This document shows, piece after piece, positions 36,601 to 51,600 of a stretch of 64,000 bases of DNA. The notes beneath the pieces are model-generated. The model was not told where the DNA came from. It ran no database searches and saw only the letters and a list, made by a program, of their open reading frames with translations. Source of the stretch: Owenia fusiformis (Eukaryota; Annelida; Polychaeta; Sabellida; Oweniidae). Positions within the stretch are counted from its first letter, which is position 1. Each line of letters begins with the position of its first letter. A program made the translations under genes and the position numbers. The stretch covers positions 3,213,169 to 3,277,168 of the forward strand of contig CAIIXF020000010.1 in NCBI GenBank assembly GCA_903813345.2. The letters are read 5' to 3'.

Positions 36601-39600
36601 AGGGAGACACAGAATTGAAGTTACTTAAATTTGAAGATGATGAAGGTATGCTTCACAATCTTATTCTCCAATCAAAATGTGTTCATATACAGTATCATTT
36701 CATTGTACTTTGAAAAAATTTACTGCTGGGTATGTGAGCATGCATCTAGATGGACAGGTGGGTACCACACACATTTTCTCAAAATTCCATTCAACTAGAA
36801 GTGTTTACAGATGCAAAGAGCTGACGAGTGCCAAGATCTGAATATGTATTGGGCCTACTCGATAAATTACACGATCTCCAATTTGCTTTTCAAAGTGCAA
36901 TATTTTGTCTTGTTTTCCTTATAGTAGGGGCAAATAAATACAAAAATACCTTTCCTCATAAATTAGTGAAATTAGTTAAGCTGTTGTGAAATATACAACT
37001 GTATTTTAATCCCACATAAGTATCCCCAATATTTTTTAGGCCAATATGTGTTCTGGCACTCCAGTGCCCACATGGTTGGTGAGGCTATGGAAAGACATTA
37101 TGGAGGACATCTATGTTATGGACCACCAATAGAGTCAGGATTCTACTATGATATGCATTTGGAAGGAAGGTTTGTTACATGGAGTTCATATTATATCATG
37201 TGTTTTATTTATTACAAAAGCACACATTGAGGCAACGCCAGTAGTACTTTGTATATATTAACACGACTCTGGATGTGTACATTATAGGTGATATTTTTAG
37301 CAAGTGTATATTTCTAATAAGGAGTACGAAATTGAAATGTTTGCCCTGAGCAGTTGAGACAAATGGGAATCTGTCAGTGCATTTAAAAATATATTATAAT
37401 GTCAAAGGTGAATAATTTATTTACAATTTTTTCTTGTAGATTATTGAATTGAATTTCAAAGAATGTCTATTTTTTTGTTTTTTGACCAGTTTAATCAGCT
37501 TACAATTGAATTTCACCCAGGATTTCATTAACATTTGATTTGGATTTGTTTAATCATAGATATATGTACATTTGTAAAAAATCATTTATTCAAACTTTTG
37601 TTTCAGACAAGTCACCCCAACAGACTTCAAACCTCTGGAAACCATAGTGAAATCAATACAGAAAGAGAAACAGCCATTTGAACGTCTCGAAATGAAGAAG
37701 GAGGATCTCTTAGAGATGTTCAAATACAATGAATTTAAATTAAGGATACTCAATGAAAAAGTCACAACTCCAACCACAACCGTTTACAAGTAAGCATTTA
37801 TATTTTGAAAGTTTATTTAGGTATGGCATCCTGGAAAAACAAAGATGATATGATATACCGCCTCCCATTATCTAAAGAAATCATAAAATGTTGATTTGTA
37901 TTTCATTTGAATACTAAACAACTATTCACTATTTGCTAACGAAACCATCATTTATCCCCTGACCGAACCTAACTTGGTTATTCTGCAACTGTTGATAATT
38001 GGACATGAGGGATAATCAGAATAGTAAATAGTGAAGTATATATAGAAGGGGAGGGGGGGGCAATAATGCTTCTTGAGCCTAGACCCTTCACATCATTCTA
38101 AAGAGATGTTTATTATGTTTTTAAATTAATAATCAAAATATATAATAGGCTGCAAAATTAAAGTTTTATATTGATAGAATATCTGCATCAGAAAAATGCA
38201 TGTACTGTACTTGATGATAATTTCAGCCCTCAGGTAGTTAATCCTGAATTTTCATTGTAGATGTGGTCCATTAATAGATCTCTGCAGAGGGCCTCATGTT
38301 CGACATACAGGGAAAGTCAAGGCTATTGAAATCACTAAGGTATATAAGTTTTATATCTATGGACTTGTGTATTATAGTTGAAGAGATGGTTTAGCCAACC
38401 AAATGATTTTTTGGGGTTTGCAAAAATCACATGGTAACTGTTCTGTTATTAAAATATGACCCGAATATCGAAGTCCTGATATGTAACACACTTAGTTTTT
38501 GAAAAATATTTTCACTTCTTTAGAATTCCTCAACATATTGGGAAGGAAAAGCTGATGCTGAATCTTTACAACGTATCTATGGTATATCTTTCCCCGACAC
38601 TAAACAAATGAAAGAATGGCGAAAATTCCAAGAAGAGGCTGCAAAACGAGATCACAGAAAAATAGGAAGGGTATGTATAGCTTATTATTGTGTGGTATTA
38701 ATTTGAATTACATGATTTTTTATTTTTTATTTATTTGCCAACACTTAATAACAGTGGCACATGGATTATTATCCAGTGCGGCTACATACAACTATACAAT
38801 ATGAATAGAATACAAAGTCATGTATAATTTCTTTAAAGATGTTAATTTAAGAGCAAAAAAGGCTCCAAAACTTAATGAAATATGTAGTTTGGATGTTCAT
38901 TTATGTTTGTGGATTATATTTTATACCACAAACACTTTATAAATACCTGAAATTTGCAATAGAAGTGCCCAAAAATTGTTGTTTCGAAATTCCCCATTTT
39001 TCCTGTATCGCGCTAGTCACATGACCATTACGCGTAGCAGGCAATGTACATATATTACAGTACATATAATATGTTCAATATGGCAAACATCAGCGATTCT
39101 GATTCCCGGGTTCTGGGAAATGGCTATATAAATCGGCGAGAGGGTGTAATTTGATTGAAGCCTATTTAAGGAGGGGAAATGTGTGCAAGTATGGCAGTAA
39201 GAGAGCAGATATGGGGACTTTAGACAAGAACTATGACGGAGAATCAACTAAAAATGTGAGTTCTGGAATGAAGACCCGTTGCCATTGACTGAAGATTCCA
39301 GCGATCCTATTATCATACTCAGTTTGAATCTAGACGCGGAAAACAGATTATGAATACAGGTTTTCTGCAAAGTTATCAAATTTAGAAAATATGGATCTTG
39401 TTTTTGAGTGGCTTAACAAGCATTTAGATACAAGACTTGGCGCTATCTCTTGTCAAATACATGCACTGGACTTGCAGTAAATTGGCCATTGCAAATTGCA
39501 AAATCAGATCGTCAAATTAATCGCTTCGTTTTTAAACCTACGCTTCATATCTTCTTCCAAAACTTTAGGATTCGATAGAGATAAGTTATAACTTGTACAG

Positions 39601-42600
39601 TAAAAAAATGGCAGATTCTACCTTAATTTAGAATCGCTGATTTCTCTGGACAAATTCCGAGAAGAAATTGTTCAACATCGCGATCACCTCAGACAACATG
39701 TCGCGTGCGTGTCACTCTGAACTCACGTGATAAAATACGGCATCTTGATTGGTTACTACTCGTGTTGTCATGACGCGAAAAGCAGTAGTAAGCACTGAAT
39801 ATGTTAATGAACTGCCATATATGGAACAATTGTCTTTCTGATTGGTTAACTTTACACGCGTCCTAAATGAATATAGTAGTCGTAGTAAATGATTCATTGA
39901 TAACTCTAAAAGTGGGCATGACCAGCTTCATTTTGACACCAAATTCAAGATGTTTCAAATCAAAATGGCCTCGCAAGACGAGGTTGAAATATCAGCAATT
40001 TGATACTGATATGGTCTACGATAGATCAAAATTGCCTGCCCCGCGTCACATGTCACGTGAGCCTATATTTGTTGAAAAGTGAAAGAGATAGTGACAGTTT
40101 TTAATCTTAAGTTTATACCAATATTACAAACAGATATCTATTTTTTCATTATATATTTATTTCTTCATTATACATACATTTGTTTTATACTACATTGATT
40201 TATTTTTGCAAAACCTTTGCTATTAGATCTTTAAAACAATGTTGCTTATTCTAAAATAATCAAAGACATAAATCTCTGGGCTTGTACACTTGGGTTAAAA
40301 AGCGTTTTACAATGCTATCAAATAATCTAAAATAGTCTTGCCCCCATTTTGAAAAAGTCTCATCACCAAGAATAAAGGTCAATTTTTCAGTCAAATTGCC
40401 CTTAATGAAATCAGAAAATAAATTGGAGGGACATTGCTTACAAACAGTGTGGAAAAAGGATTCACGTTCTTCTTTAAAATGTTCACACAGCAGCAACCTA
40501 TGCTGTAAGTCTTCATGTACATTCAAACTACAAAGTTTACATTTGCCATCACTTTTGCCCCATACAGAGTAATTTGATTCAAGGCAAAAATTGTTGGTTC
40601 TTGCAAGAAATTTGAGTCTAGAACCATAAAAATCAAAGTCTTGTTTTAGATAATTTTCTTGGTATGGATGGTTCTTAAAGGTGGAATAAGTATTTAGAGA
40701 TTTATAATGGGAAATGTCATCAATAAAATTAGTGGTGCGTTCCTGTCTACAAATGCCTTCATAGCATAGATACTAGTATTCCGTAATTCCGCGGCGTGGA
40801 CGGAATTTGACAAAACTTCAATTTTTTGCAGAATCCCTGATTTTCATGAAAATCCGGCGGAATTACCAGAATTTCCAGAAATTACATATTTTACGATCTC
40901 CTACCTTTGCGGGGTATTTGAAGAGTGTCTGTTTATGTCCAACAATCAATCATTATTGAGTACAAGTACGATTTCACAGTGAAATTCAACATTCTATCAG
41001 GTTTAAATTCGCTAAAGCGAGTTCGCTAATGACACGCAGTTCTTACCTAGAAAGTAGCCGACTTCCGTTTCTGTTTTCGAAGATTGCAGAATTTGGACTT
41101 CTTTGAAAATTTGTGCAGAATTTCGATTTTCTCCTTGCAGAATTTGCTTTTTTCTTGCAGAATTTTTTGCAGAATTTTGATTTTTTTAATGCAGAAAACT
41201 AGTATCTGTGTCATAGGTATTGTACCACTCACAGTCATCTCGAAAAAGAACGTCATCAAGGCCCCTCTTGATTAAAATAGACTTTATGTTAGACACATAT
41301 TTCCAAGGGGCTTCATTACCTTCACTATGTTGGTTTATCAAATGAGTTAAAACCTTATGGGGTAGGGATGAATGGGCTAGGTCAAACTTTAGGTATTTAA
41401 AGTAGGCAATTTGTAGTTTTTCAATTGTGAGGTCAATGGGAGTCCAATCGAGATCTCCCAATAAGGCTGGTCTTGCGGGTTTACACTTTAAGGATGCAGA
41501 ACCGGGTCGGTTTTCACGTCTGTTTGCGCAGGTTTGACTTCTGGTTTGAGAAAGCTAGCTCCCAAGAACGTCATTTTCGCATTTAGTCTTATTCAAAAAT
41601 TATAGTTTATTTCGATAATGGTGTTTCCAGAAAAGAATTAAATTGCAAACATTTTATCAAGCATATTTTATCCCTTTCACTTTTATGGGAAAACTTGTTC
41701 TTGAGTCGCAATTAGTGGATACGAAAACCAGGGTTCGAAAGGTGCCAGCTCTATTGAAAACTCAAAAAAGTAAAAAGATTCTTTTTGGGTGGGTAAAATA
41801 ATTTTTTATTTTGTAATTACCAGATGGTCAATCCTCTTCATATTGCACTTTGATGATGATAACATCATAGTGATACATTGTAAAAAATATGAGCAAAATC
41901 TAATGTCTGGAACTTTTTTCTACGCTGACCTGGTACTGCATCCTTAATTGTAAAACAGCTTGCGCTGCTCTGTATTGTATTGACTTCATCAGAGCTATGT
42001 TACTTTTGGTAAGTGTCCATATAGAACATCCAGATAAAATTGCAGACTCAATCATAGAGTGATATATTGTTTTTCCGAAATTTACTCTCTTAACATTGCA
42101 ATGTTTAGTAAGAGTTGATGATAGGTACCCATTTAACATTCGTGATTTCTTAGATACATGTACATCAATGTGATGAGAATCTTTTAAGTTCCTGTGGAAA
42201 AAGGTTCCCAAGTATTTATATACATTAACTTCAGAGAGTTTTAGGTCGCCAAATTTCCACAGTTTAGTTGAATCGACTTTTTTTCCAAAGACCATGAAGA
42301 GGTAACTGAAGTGAACAAGGTTTGGTAGTCACATTTAGTTTGGCTGGGCAAAATTTTCTCCAATTTGAAAACTTATTTCACACCTATCACTAATTCACAA
42401 TAAAATTTTACTGACTTGTTTACTTCATTGAATTATTGCTTCGGAATGCATGGCTGATTTTTAACTGTTCATTTGTATTTTCGCATCTGTTATCAGTGCT
42501 TTTGTATAACAAATTTTGATATTATATTCAAAACCTTATATCTTCTTGAGATTCATCTATAACATTGTGTAATGATTTTTCAATTTCAGGAGCAGGAGCT

Positions 42601-45600
42601 GTATTTCTTCCATGAGCTAAGTCCAGGTAGCTGTTTCTTCATGCCAAAGGGAGCCTTTATCTATAATACGCTAGTAGACTTCATTAAAGTAAGTATTTTT
42701 TGAGGGATCCAGGTGTTTCTTCAGAATTCTTTACATGGCAATATGCAAAACAAGTGTAAAAAACAGGAAAATTGTTCGAAACCATAATTTTAACAGAAAA
42801 CTATTGGCGATAACAGGTCATACTGTAAAAGGCTTCGTATACATGTATTTCATTTTCTTATTTGGTTTTGTTTTCTAGGTAGAATACAGAAAGAGAGGTT
42901 TCCAGGAAGTAGTCTCTCCAAACATCTATAACAGAAAACTATGGGAAATCTCTGGTCATGCGCAGCACTATTCAGTAAGTGAATGTGATTCACGAACCAT
43001 CCTCCTATCACAGGGCTTCAAAATCCAGAATATATTCTTTCTTTTTACCCCTGCGATAAGCAGTTAGCATTTCCCCGATTAAGAACTCGCAATCTAATTG
43101 GCTGTCGCAACACTGCGACAGAAATCATGTATAAGTCATTGCACATAATTAGATCACGTGATTCAATTTAATCGGGCGCTTCCAAATTGGTTATAGCAGG
43201 GGGAAGGAGGTACGGATTCTGGATACCTGCTTAGGAGGATGTTTACGAACAGATCATTGAATTTATTCATGCCTTTTGTAACAGAACTTTGTCACCACCG
43301 ACATATTGTTATAGTCTCCAACTTGACTGTGGACAGTGTTTGTTGTTCGATGGTGGATGTCTGTAACAAATGGCAGGTTGTGACATTTTGCATGTTAATG
43401 TTAATGCTTCGTTTGAAATAAGTATAAAACTACCTGATTGGAAATACTATCAAAATGTGTTTTGTTACAAATGCATAATGGCACATTATTTATGCAAACA
43501 CAGAAAAAACATTTATATTACGAGGGGTGATCAATAAGTAATGGCTCCATGCTCACATTCAAGAATCGGCACTAAAAAAGTTTTTTGATGTCTACACAAG
43601 ATTATTTGTAGTTTTGTACTTCCTTAGTGTCTGCCTTTATGTTTGGTTTGTAGACATGACTTAGAATCTTTGTTTGTAAAATATATATTTCATCACATAC
43701 CATTTTTTTGTTGCAGGATAACATATTCCAGTTTGATGTGGAAAAAGAAAGGTTTGCTCTAAAACCAATGAACTGTCCTGGTCACTGGTAAGTTGACAGA
43801 TTTTTGACATTTAAGAAAAAAATCCTTTTGACCTCTTAAGAGCTTAACATTGTAATGGCTTCTTGACTGTACTAAAAGCAAATATAAATGACAGCAAAAC
43901 AAACGATCCAAGAATCATCTAAGCTGGCTTGTGTATGGCCAACTGATGGCATCGGGATAAGCAGGCTGTTAGTACAAGCCAAATAACTTAGTAAAGGATT
44001 CACATTTTCACCCTACTAAGTACAAATAATTCTCATTTTCAGTTTGATATTTGATCACCGGCCCAGATCATGGCGGGAACTTCCAATACGCATGGCTGAC
44101 TTTGGTGTTTTACATCGTAATGAATTATCAGGTGCCCTGTCAGGGTTGACCAGAGTTCGACGATTCCAACAAGATGACGCCCATATATTCTGTAGACATG
44201 ACCAGGTCAGTAACTTTGTAAGCTTTCATGTTGAGATAGCGGGTGGAGAATTTTATGATTACTTTTGGAGGTTTTTCAAATTTTACTATTGGATTGGATA
44301 TTTTTCATTCGGAAGCTTTTTCTTATTGAGAAACACTGCAATTCAGCAGCCAGAATCGTTTTAGTCTAATTTTGTCAGTGAATATCTTCATGTATATAAT
44401 AGGGAGATAACATTAAACTATTAACTCATAAAACATTCCGCGTTCCGTCCTGTACAAACATAATCCACAAGGTTAGACATAGCCTGACATCTATAAATAC
44501 AATGGAAAACTTATCAGCATAGTACATGTATAAAAGTCTACTATAGTCGACTTCCCGCAGTTACCGATAGGATGAATTAGTCGACTTCCCGGTCAAATCG
44601 TTATGAATAGATCAGACTATCTATACTTCAGTACTGCTACATAAAAAGGCAGAGTTCTTAACACATTGACCTCATTCTGTTTACGTTTGAGTATTTTTCT
44701 GGTATCGCACCTTTTATACTAAACAGTGAGCAACACCAACAACAAGCGTTTAATTTGCTAAATGTTATGAACTACCCTTTTCCCTTTAAGGGTACTTGTT
44801 CTGTATCTTTAAAGGTTGAATCTGTCCTGCAGGTATGGAACAAATTGCAATCAATATTGTTTTTACAATTAAAGCAGATATGAAATGGTATTTTTAACCT
44901 AAAAGGAATCAATATAAGTTTTTGATAGATGTATTTGGACATGTTTTCTCATCAGTAGTGTGAAAATTATTTTACTCTAACAATCGTTATTAGCTGCTTA
45001 ATAAGCAATATTCGAATTGGTTGTGACGTTATTGGCCCCCACGTGATCTCTCACTGGTCCCCACATGGCCCGTTTTGGTCCATTGGATCATGACGTCAAA
45101 ATGCCGAAATGTTTTGTTATTAGTTTACACAACAATCCTATGGTTGCCGTGACGTTGCGATTACTAAGAAACCAATAAACCAAAGCTATATTTTGTATAT
45201 GACGCTACTAATCACGTGGGGGCCAATTTGATTAATCAGTTAGTTTTATTTCGTTATCTATGACCGTTAGCAGTTATCTAACATTTATTTTATAATGGCT
45301 ATCGCAAGAACTCTACGTTAGGCTTACAATGGAGAAAACCGCGTTTTTGTACCTGCAAGTTGAGAAAAGTTATTTCAGTTGTCCTTTAACTAATGAATAT
45401 GCTTATACCCTCTCTTTAGTGGAAAGGACGATTCTCGGTTTGGAGAACGAAGTTCATCAATCTAAATGAGCATTATCCCTGCTTCGGATAAATTTGATAA
45501 ATTTTTACATAATATATATTTGAATGTCTTCTTTTGAATAGTCATAATTTAATTTGGGTAATATTTCTAGATTTTTCGAAAAAAAATATTAGCGCAGTAC

Positions 45601-48600
45601 ACTGATGAACTTCTTTCCCCAAATCGAGACTTGTATTTTATTGAATCGGTCTAATTGAGCGTTATCCCTGCTTCAGACCAATTTGTTATTTTTCAATCTT
45701 GTAGATTTAAATGTCCTCTTTTGAATATTCATAGTTTAATTTGGGTAATATTTCTGTATTTTTCATGAAAAAAATTATTAGCCCAGGAGACTGTTCTCCA
45801 AACCGAGAATCGTCCTTTGATTTGTATTCAAAATTTCAATATCAGCTTTCAATTTAAAAATACAATCATTGTGTTTATGTCACCACCAGTATAGTCTCCT
45901 CCTTTTTTTGTGGATGGCGGTTGGTGTTTGGCATCTGTAATATGGCAGTTGGTGTACGGTGTCTGTAACATGGTGTCTGTAACAAATGGTAGGTATTGAC
46001 ATTTTTCATGTCCATGCCTTGTATGATATAAAAAAGTGTAATCTTTGATAAATCAAATACTGATTGGGTTCAGATTTTATATGCGGATGGCTTGGAGATG
46101 TAGAACCTTTGCCCAAGAAGAAATTTTCAAAATGGCCCCAGAAAACTAGAAATTTCAATATGGCCACTCATTCAAAATGGCCAATATATACAAAATGATT
46201 GCCATTTTTCACAAAAATGTAATCTTTGATGCCTTAAAGACACAGGACTTCTACTCAAGAGGAAATTTCCAAGTTAGCCACTGAATTCAAAGGTTTCCAT
46301 TATGGCTAATAACTGTCATTTTTCAGAAAGATGTTTCATTTCATTCAGAAAATATGATACCAAAAAGGAAGTGTCTGATGTGTTTTCTAACACAGTAAAG
46401 AGAAAAGTGTTTATATTTGTTTCAAATTATATTGTTACCATTCAAAAGATGACCATTAAATTGACGATGTGTAAAATTTTCAGAATTTTTTAATGATTGG
46501 TTTAAGAGAAGCGTTTAAGAGAAAACTTCACCATATCGATACCAATCCTTTAGTGATGTTTTGAAAAAATATTATGTGAATCACAATGTTATTGGTTACA
46601 TTGGAAACAAAAATTGGCAGTGATCTAATTAACTAATAGCAGCTTGAATTCAGTGTATTGAACTCCCGATCAGCCAACTGGTCAGCCAACTGAATGGGGC
46701 TCCAAACGTTTAATACACATGGCCTGTACTCAGTAGTTCCCAGTCACATGAATTTTACTCCTTCAATATTATGATTTTGAGAATTACTATGATATAGTGC
46801 ATGTAAAAACTAATAAATTATACCAATGGTCATGTACTATTATATTTATGGAATATATTCAACTTGGCTACACAATACAGTTAATGTGAACAACAATTAT
46901 TCCTGTTGGGAGCTCCTGATGCATATATAGACCAGGTGCTGTTTGGAAGCTGTTTTTACTGAAAGCTGCCTTTTTCGAAAAAAACGCAATCTTGGGTTGT
47001 TCCCGGGGTCCCGAGTGATATTTTGAGCTATAATGAGAGAATATACAATAATAAACAAATGGGGAAAATGCTGTGCAAAAATACTCATGATCAAGGTGTT
47101 ATTATGATGATTGGTCCTTCGATTGCTCGGATGATCGACCGGCCATTTGATTTTTTCGAAGATTTCTAAATTTAGAATGTCACGTGACTAGCTACTTAGA
47201 AGTTAAGATAAGATCTGTTAAATTACTCCCGCTAATAAGTGATGTCAGGGTAGTACACCTGTAGAACGCTCGCCTAGAACGTGGGTTTGAATCCCTGCCT
47301 GATTTTTCATTTTTTTCTAATTATTTTCTAATTATATAGTTGGCTTTGATTTTACGCTTAAAAACATTTATAACTACGTCAACTTTATATTAAAACATTT
47401 ATTATCTTGTCAGTTGTATGAAAATGTAAAAAATAATATATGTCGTCGGCTTATTGCCTTTTCGAGAATAGTCAAGGTTTAATGATTGAAAAAAACACAT
47501 GATTTCCATAAGCAATTTGGATACATGAAAAATATGTATAACAGATGATAAATGATGGCTATCACAATATCCGACTCTAAGCTTTAATCAAGCAAACTAA
47601 GGATTGAATTTAAATTAGTAAACGAGGCCCATTTTAACTGCATAAATTATTTTTGCTTGAGGCGGGTAACAGTACAGTGGAATTACATTTGCAATCGTTA
47701 AATTGTTTACTATGTCAGTATGTTAAATATAAATTAATTTTGGAACTAATAGATGTACAACTGCATTGTTAAAACCCTAAAGGAGATATGAACATGTTTA
47801 GAAAACTTAGATGTTGGACTGTAGGTTTTGTATTCTTCATGTTTGCCATATTATTGTTACAACATATTTTCAATGACAATGAAAAGACATTAAAAAAACA
47901 TTCAAAAGATCTGACAAGATTGACAAAAATAAGCTACAAATGGAACGACACTGAATGGAAAATTTGGAACAAACATTTAAACATTGAATTGGATGAAAAA
48001 ATCTTGCAGGATAAAATTGAATATTGTAGGCTTTTCCCTTGCAAAAATAAAACATCTGCATCAAAAACAACAAATAAACCTCTGAAAAGAGAGAAAACTA
48101 TTTTACTGTACAACTCATTTTGGGGTTTAAAAGGATGGGAATTTGGTGTGGGCTCTGAACCCTTCAAGGAGAAAAAATGTCCATATAATCAATGTAGGAT
48201 AACACATGATCGGAGTCTTCTAGAATCTAGTGACGCTGTTCTATTTCACATTACACAGTTAGGGCAGGACAAACCAAAAATTAGATTCCCACACCAACGT
48301 TGGGTGTTTTTCCAAATGGAAAGTGCAGGCTTCCAGTACTATCCTATAGTAGAATACAAAAACTGGAATGGACTGTTTAACTGGACAATGACATACAGGA
48401 GAGACTCTGATATTCACATCAGATATGGTGCAGTCTTGCCAACATCTGAGACGAAGGACATGTATTTCTATCACAGCTCAAATGCAATAAAACTGAATGC
48501 TACCAAGAAGACCAAACCACTTGCATGGATGGCTAGCAACTGTAACAGCCCAGGTAAAAGAGAGCAGTTGATGAAGCAGTTGGAGAAATACATGCCAGTT

Positions 48601-51600
48601 GACATCTATGGTAGATGTACCAACAAGAAGTTAACATGTGCAAAAAACACTAGTGCACATGATAGACAGCATGACTGCTTCACAATGCTAGAACAGAAAT
48701 ATAAGTTTTACTTTGCAGCTGAGAGCTCCATGTGTAAGGGCTATGTTACTGAGAAACTGTTCAACACATTGGCATATGGTATGGTTCCTCTTGTCTATGG
48801 CCTAGAAGACTATTCCAAAATTCTCCCGCCACACTCCTATATTGACATTACCAAGTTTGGAAATGCGGAATCTCTAGCCAAATTCCTAATAGATTTACAT
48901 AATGATGATCAACGTTATGAGGAGTATTTTGCTTGGAAGAAGAATTATACTGCGTTCAGCTACAGTGACAGTTATCACCTCTCATGGTGTGATCTGTGCA
49001 AGAAACTACATACAGATACAACACCCAAAGTGTACCAACACATAGACAAATGGTGGAATAAAGACTCTGATTGTGTAGATCCAAGACATTTGATGAAATC
49101 ATGGAACATTCAATAATGGCCCAAGCAATAGTATTACACTTTGCCATGTAAAATTCTCTCTGATTTTTAGATCAGTAATTGAGTTTATAGCTTTATTTGC
49201 TGACTTAAAGGAAAGGCCTAAACTCGACATATTCAGATTCAGTCAATTTAAAAGATATTTTAGAGCCTGAGTTTTATTTATTGTGTACATGAATTAACAA
49301 TGCTCTTGCAAAGTATAGAGTTTCAAACCATTGTTTTGAGATTGAAATAGGAACACACTGTAACATAGGAAAAATACAATAGAATACATGTGTAGATATT
49401 GTACCATACTAATCGGGGATGAGTACATGTAATTTGTAATTAGATTAAATCTTGACAATACCTTTTTAGAAAATTATAACACAGACGATTCATCCAATTG
49501 ATGAAAGCAAAAAAATGCAATCCTTCTTTAGAAATTATCATTGTTATTAATTATTGAAGCAACCAATATTATTAATCTATTGTAAACATAAACACTTTGT
49601 ACACATTGGAGTGAAAGGCCTTATATGAAATAAATCTTATAAATAGAATTATCATTAATTTAAAAAATTGTACCATTTTTATGGTTTTACTGCAAAAAAA
49701 GATTTATAATGTTCATTCAGAATATATTTTGTAATTTATTGACCTCTTTGACCATGACCTGTTAACCTTTATAATCAACATGGCAGCCATACAGACTTTG
49801 CTTTTTGTAAATGTTATTCAATGTCTGTTGGGAGGAGATGTAACAAACATGATGAATAAACTGTGGGCTCATATGTTTGAGAAATATGTCTTTCCATCTT
49901 TTGAGCCGAAATGCTTATACAATTTTCAGACAAATGGAACTACCATTCATCTAAATCAATGATTAATCTATTTTATGAGGGCCCATACTGTTTATTTGCA
50001 CCATTGATTCAGCTCAGGCTCCTATTTAAGGGTCCTTTTGGAGAAATCGGCTTTTTTCACATGTGACCCAACCAAAAGGTGATTTTTTTATTATACATAT
50101 ATTGTGAGCCGCTATATGGAATGACCCACTCGTCCCTCTGTCTGTCCTTTCATGAGGAGACCTTCATTGATGGTCAATGTGACCTCGTACAAAAAACAGT
50201 TTAACTTGGTACATAAGTTCGGTCCCAATTAACAATAGTACAATGAGCTGTTGCGTTATCTAATCTATAAATCTGTGTAAAGCCCTTAACAGACATTATA
50301 ACTACATTATGTGGTATTTTATGATTCCAGATCAAAGAAGAGATGGCTGGTTGCCTTGACTTTTTACAGCATGTCTATGGTGTATTTGGCTTCACTTTTA
50401 AACTTGTCCTTTCAACTAGACCTGAGAAATATATGGGGGAGCTAGAGACTTGGAATCAAGCTGAAAAGGTATGACAAGATGACTTCAGTAAAATATGTAC
50501 ACGTATATCCGAACACCTCTGTAATCTGTTTACCTCTAATTGTGAACACAAACTTTTTGTCCCTCCTTTTGATTTTTCATTGGTTCGCAGATTATGAACA
50601 CTTGAAATGTGAACACCAACTAATCAGAACACTTGACCAATCCTATCAGTGTTCAGATTAACATAGATACTAGTATTCCATAATTCCACGGCGTGGACGG
50701 AATTTGACAAAACTTCAATTTTTTGCAGAATCCCTGATTTTCATGAAAATCCCGCGGAATTACCAGAATTTCCAGAAATTACATATTTTACGATCTTCTA
50801 CCTTTGCGGGGTATTTGAAGAGTGTCTGTTTATGTCCAACAATTAATCATTATTGAGTACAAGTACGATTTCACCGTGAAATTCAACATTCTATCACGTT
50901 TAAATTCGCTAAAGCGAGTTCGCTAATGACGCGCAGTTCTTACCTAGAAAGTAGCTGACTTCCGTTTCCGTTTGCTACGTCAATTTTCATCGTTTTAAAA
51001 GATTGCAGAATTTGGACTTTTTTGAAAATTTGTGCAGAATTTCGATTTTCTCCTTGCAGAATTTGCTTTTTTTGCAGAATTTTGATTTTTGTTTCATGCA
51101 GAAAACTAGTATCTGTGGATTAAACAGGTGTTACTGTAGTACCCTCTGCAAACTTCAATTCAACTGCAAAATTGAAATGTTCAATTTTATAGCTTTCTTA
51201 GTCTATTTAGCCAATTCTTTGGTATACTCAATTGGGCAAGTACTTACAACCAAGGGAAGAACTTATCCCTAGATATCCACAATTCTATACATTCACATAC
51301 ACATTCTATTTAAAAAGTGGAGCTTTATAACGTCCCAGTAAATGCAAGGACTATGCCAGGGTGCCATTGTAAAATAACACCACGGATGATATTAATACTA
51401 CATAAATCAATAAAAGGATTTTGATTAATTTTGCACACATAAACTGTTAACAGTTAATTGGACTTCATTACCATACCATGATAAAATGAAAATTTTTGCT
51501 TCTTTTTACTAAGTGTAGTGTAGTATATAAAATATGTTATTCTTTTATACTAACTTCAACTTGTAATTTCAATATACTATATAGCTGTATATGAATACAT

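Larger units (their letters stand above)
40140..42310 (-). pseudogene. LINE 3' half interrupted by two MITEs
   Basis: Minus-strand blocks [30 protein letters not shown] and [11 protein letters not shown] are RT/thumb-like. Further on are [16 protein letters not shown], and finally a zinc-binding segment [19 protein letters not shown] with a stop at 40260. The frame is broken only where the elements at 41492-41943 and 40765-41210 are inserted, and is continuous across both sites when each element and one target copy are mentally removed. The 5' end is truncated near 42300. It lies antisense in the TARS intron 38671-42589. Confidence 0.85.

Noticed and set aside
43519-43560. TTACGAGGGGTGATCAATAAGTAATG resembling a mariner terminal repeat (split here as ACGAGGGGTG and ATCAATAAG)
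   Set aside because: No partner end was found within several kilobases, so only a possible solo end; not listed as a feature.
49780-49962. 60-codon frame starting [14 protein letters not shown] after the fucosyltransferase
   Set aside because: No splice partners, no recognised domain, and it lies just past the fucosyltransferase polyadenylation signal; likely chance.
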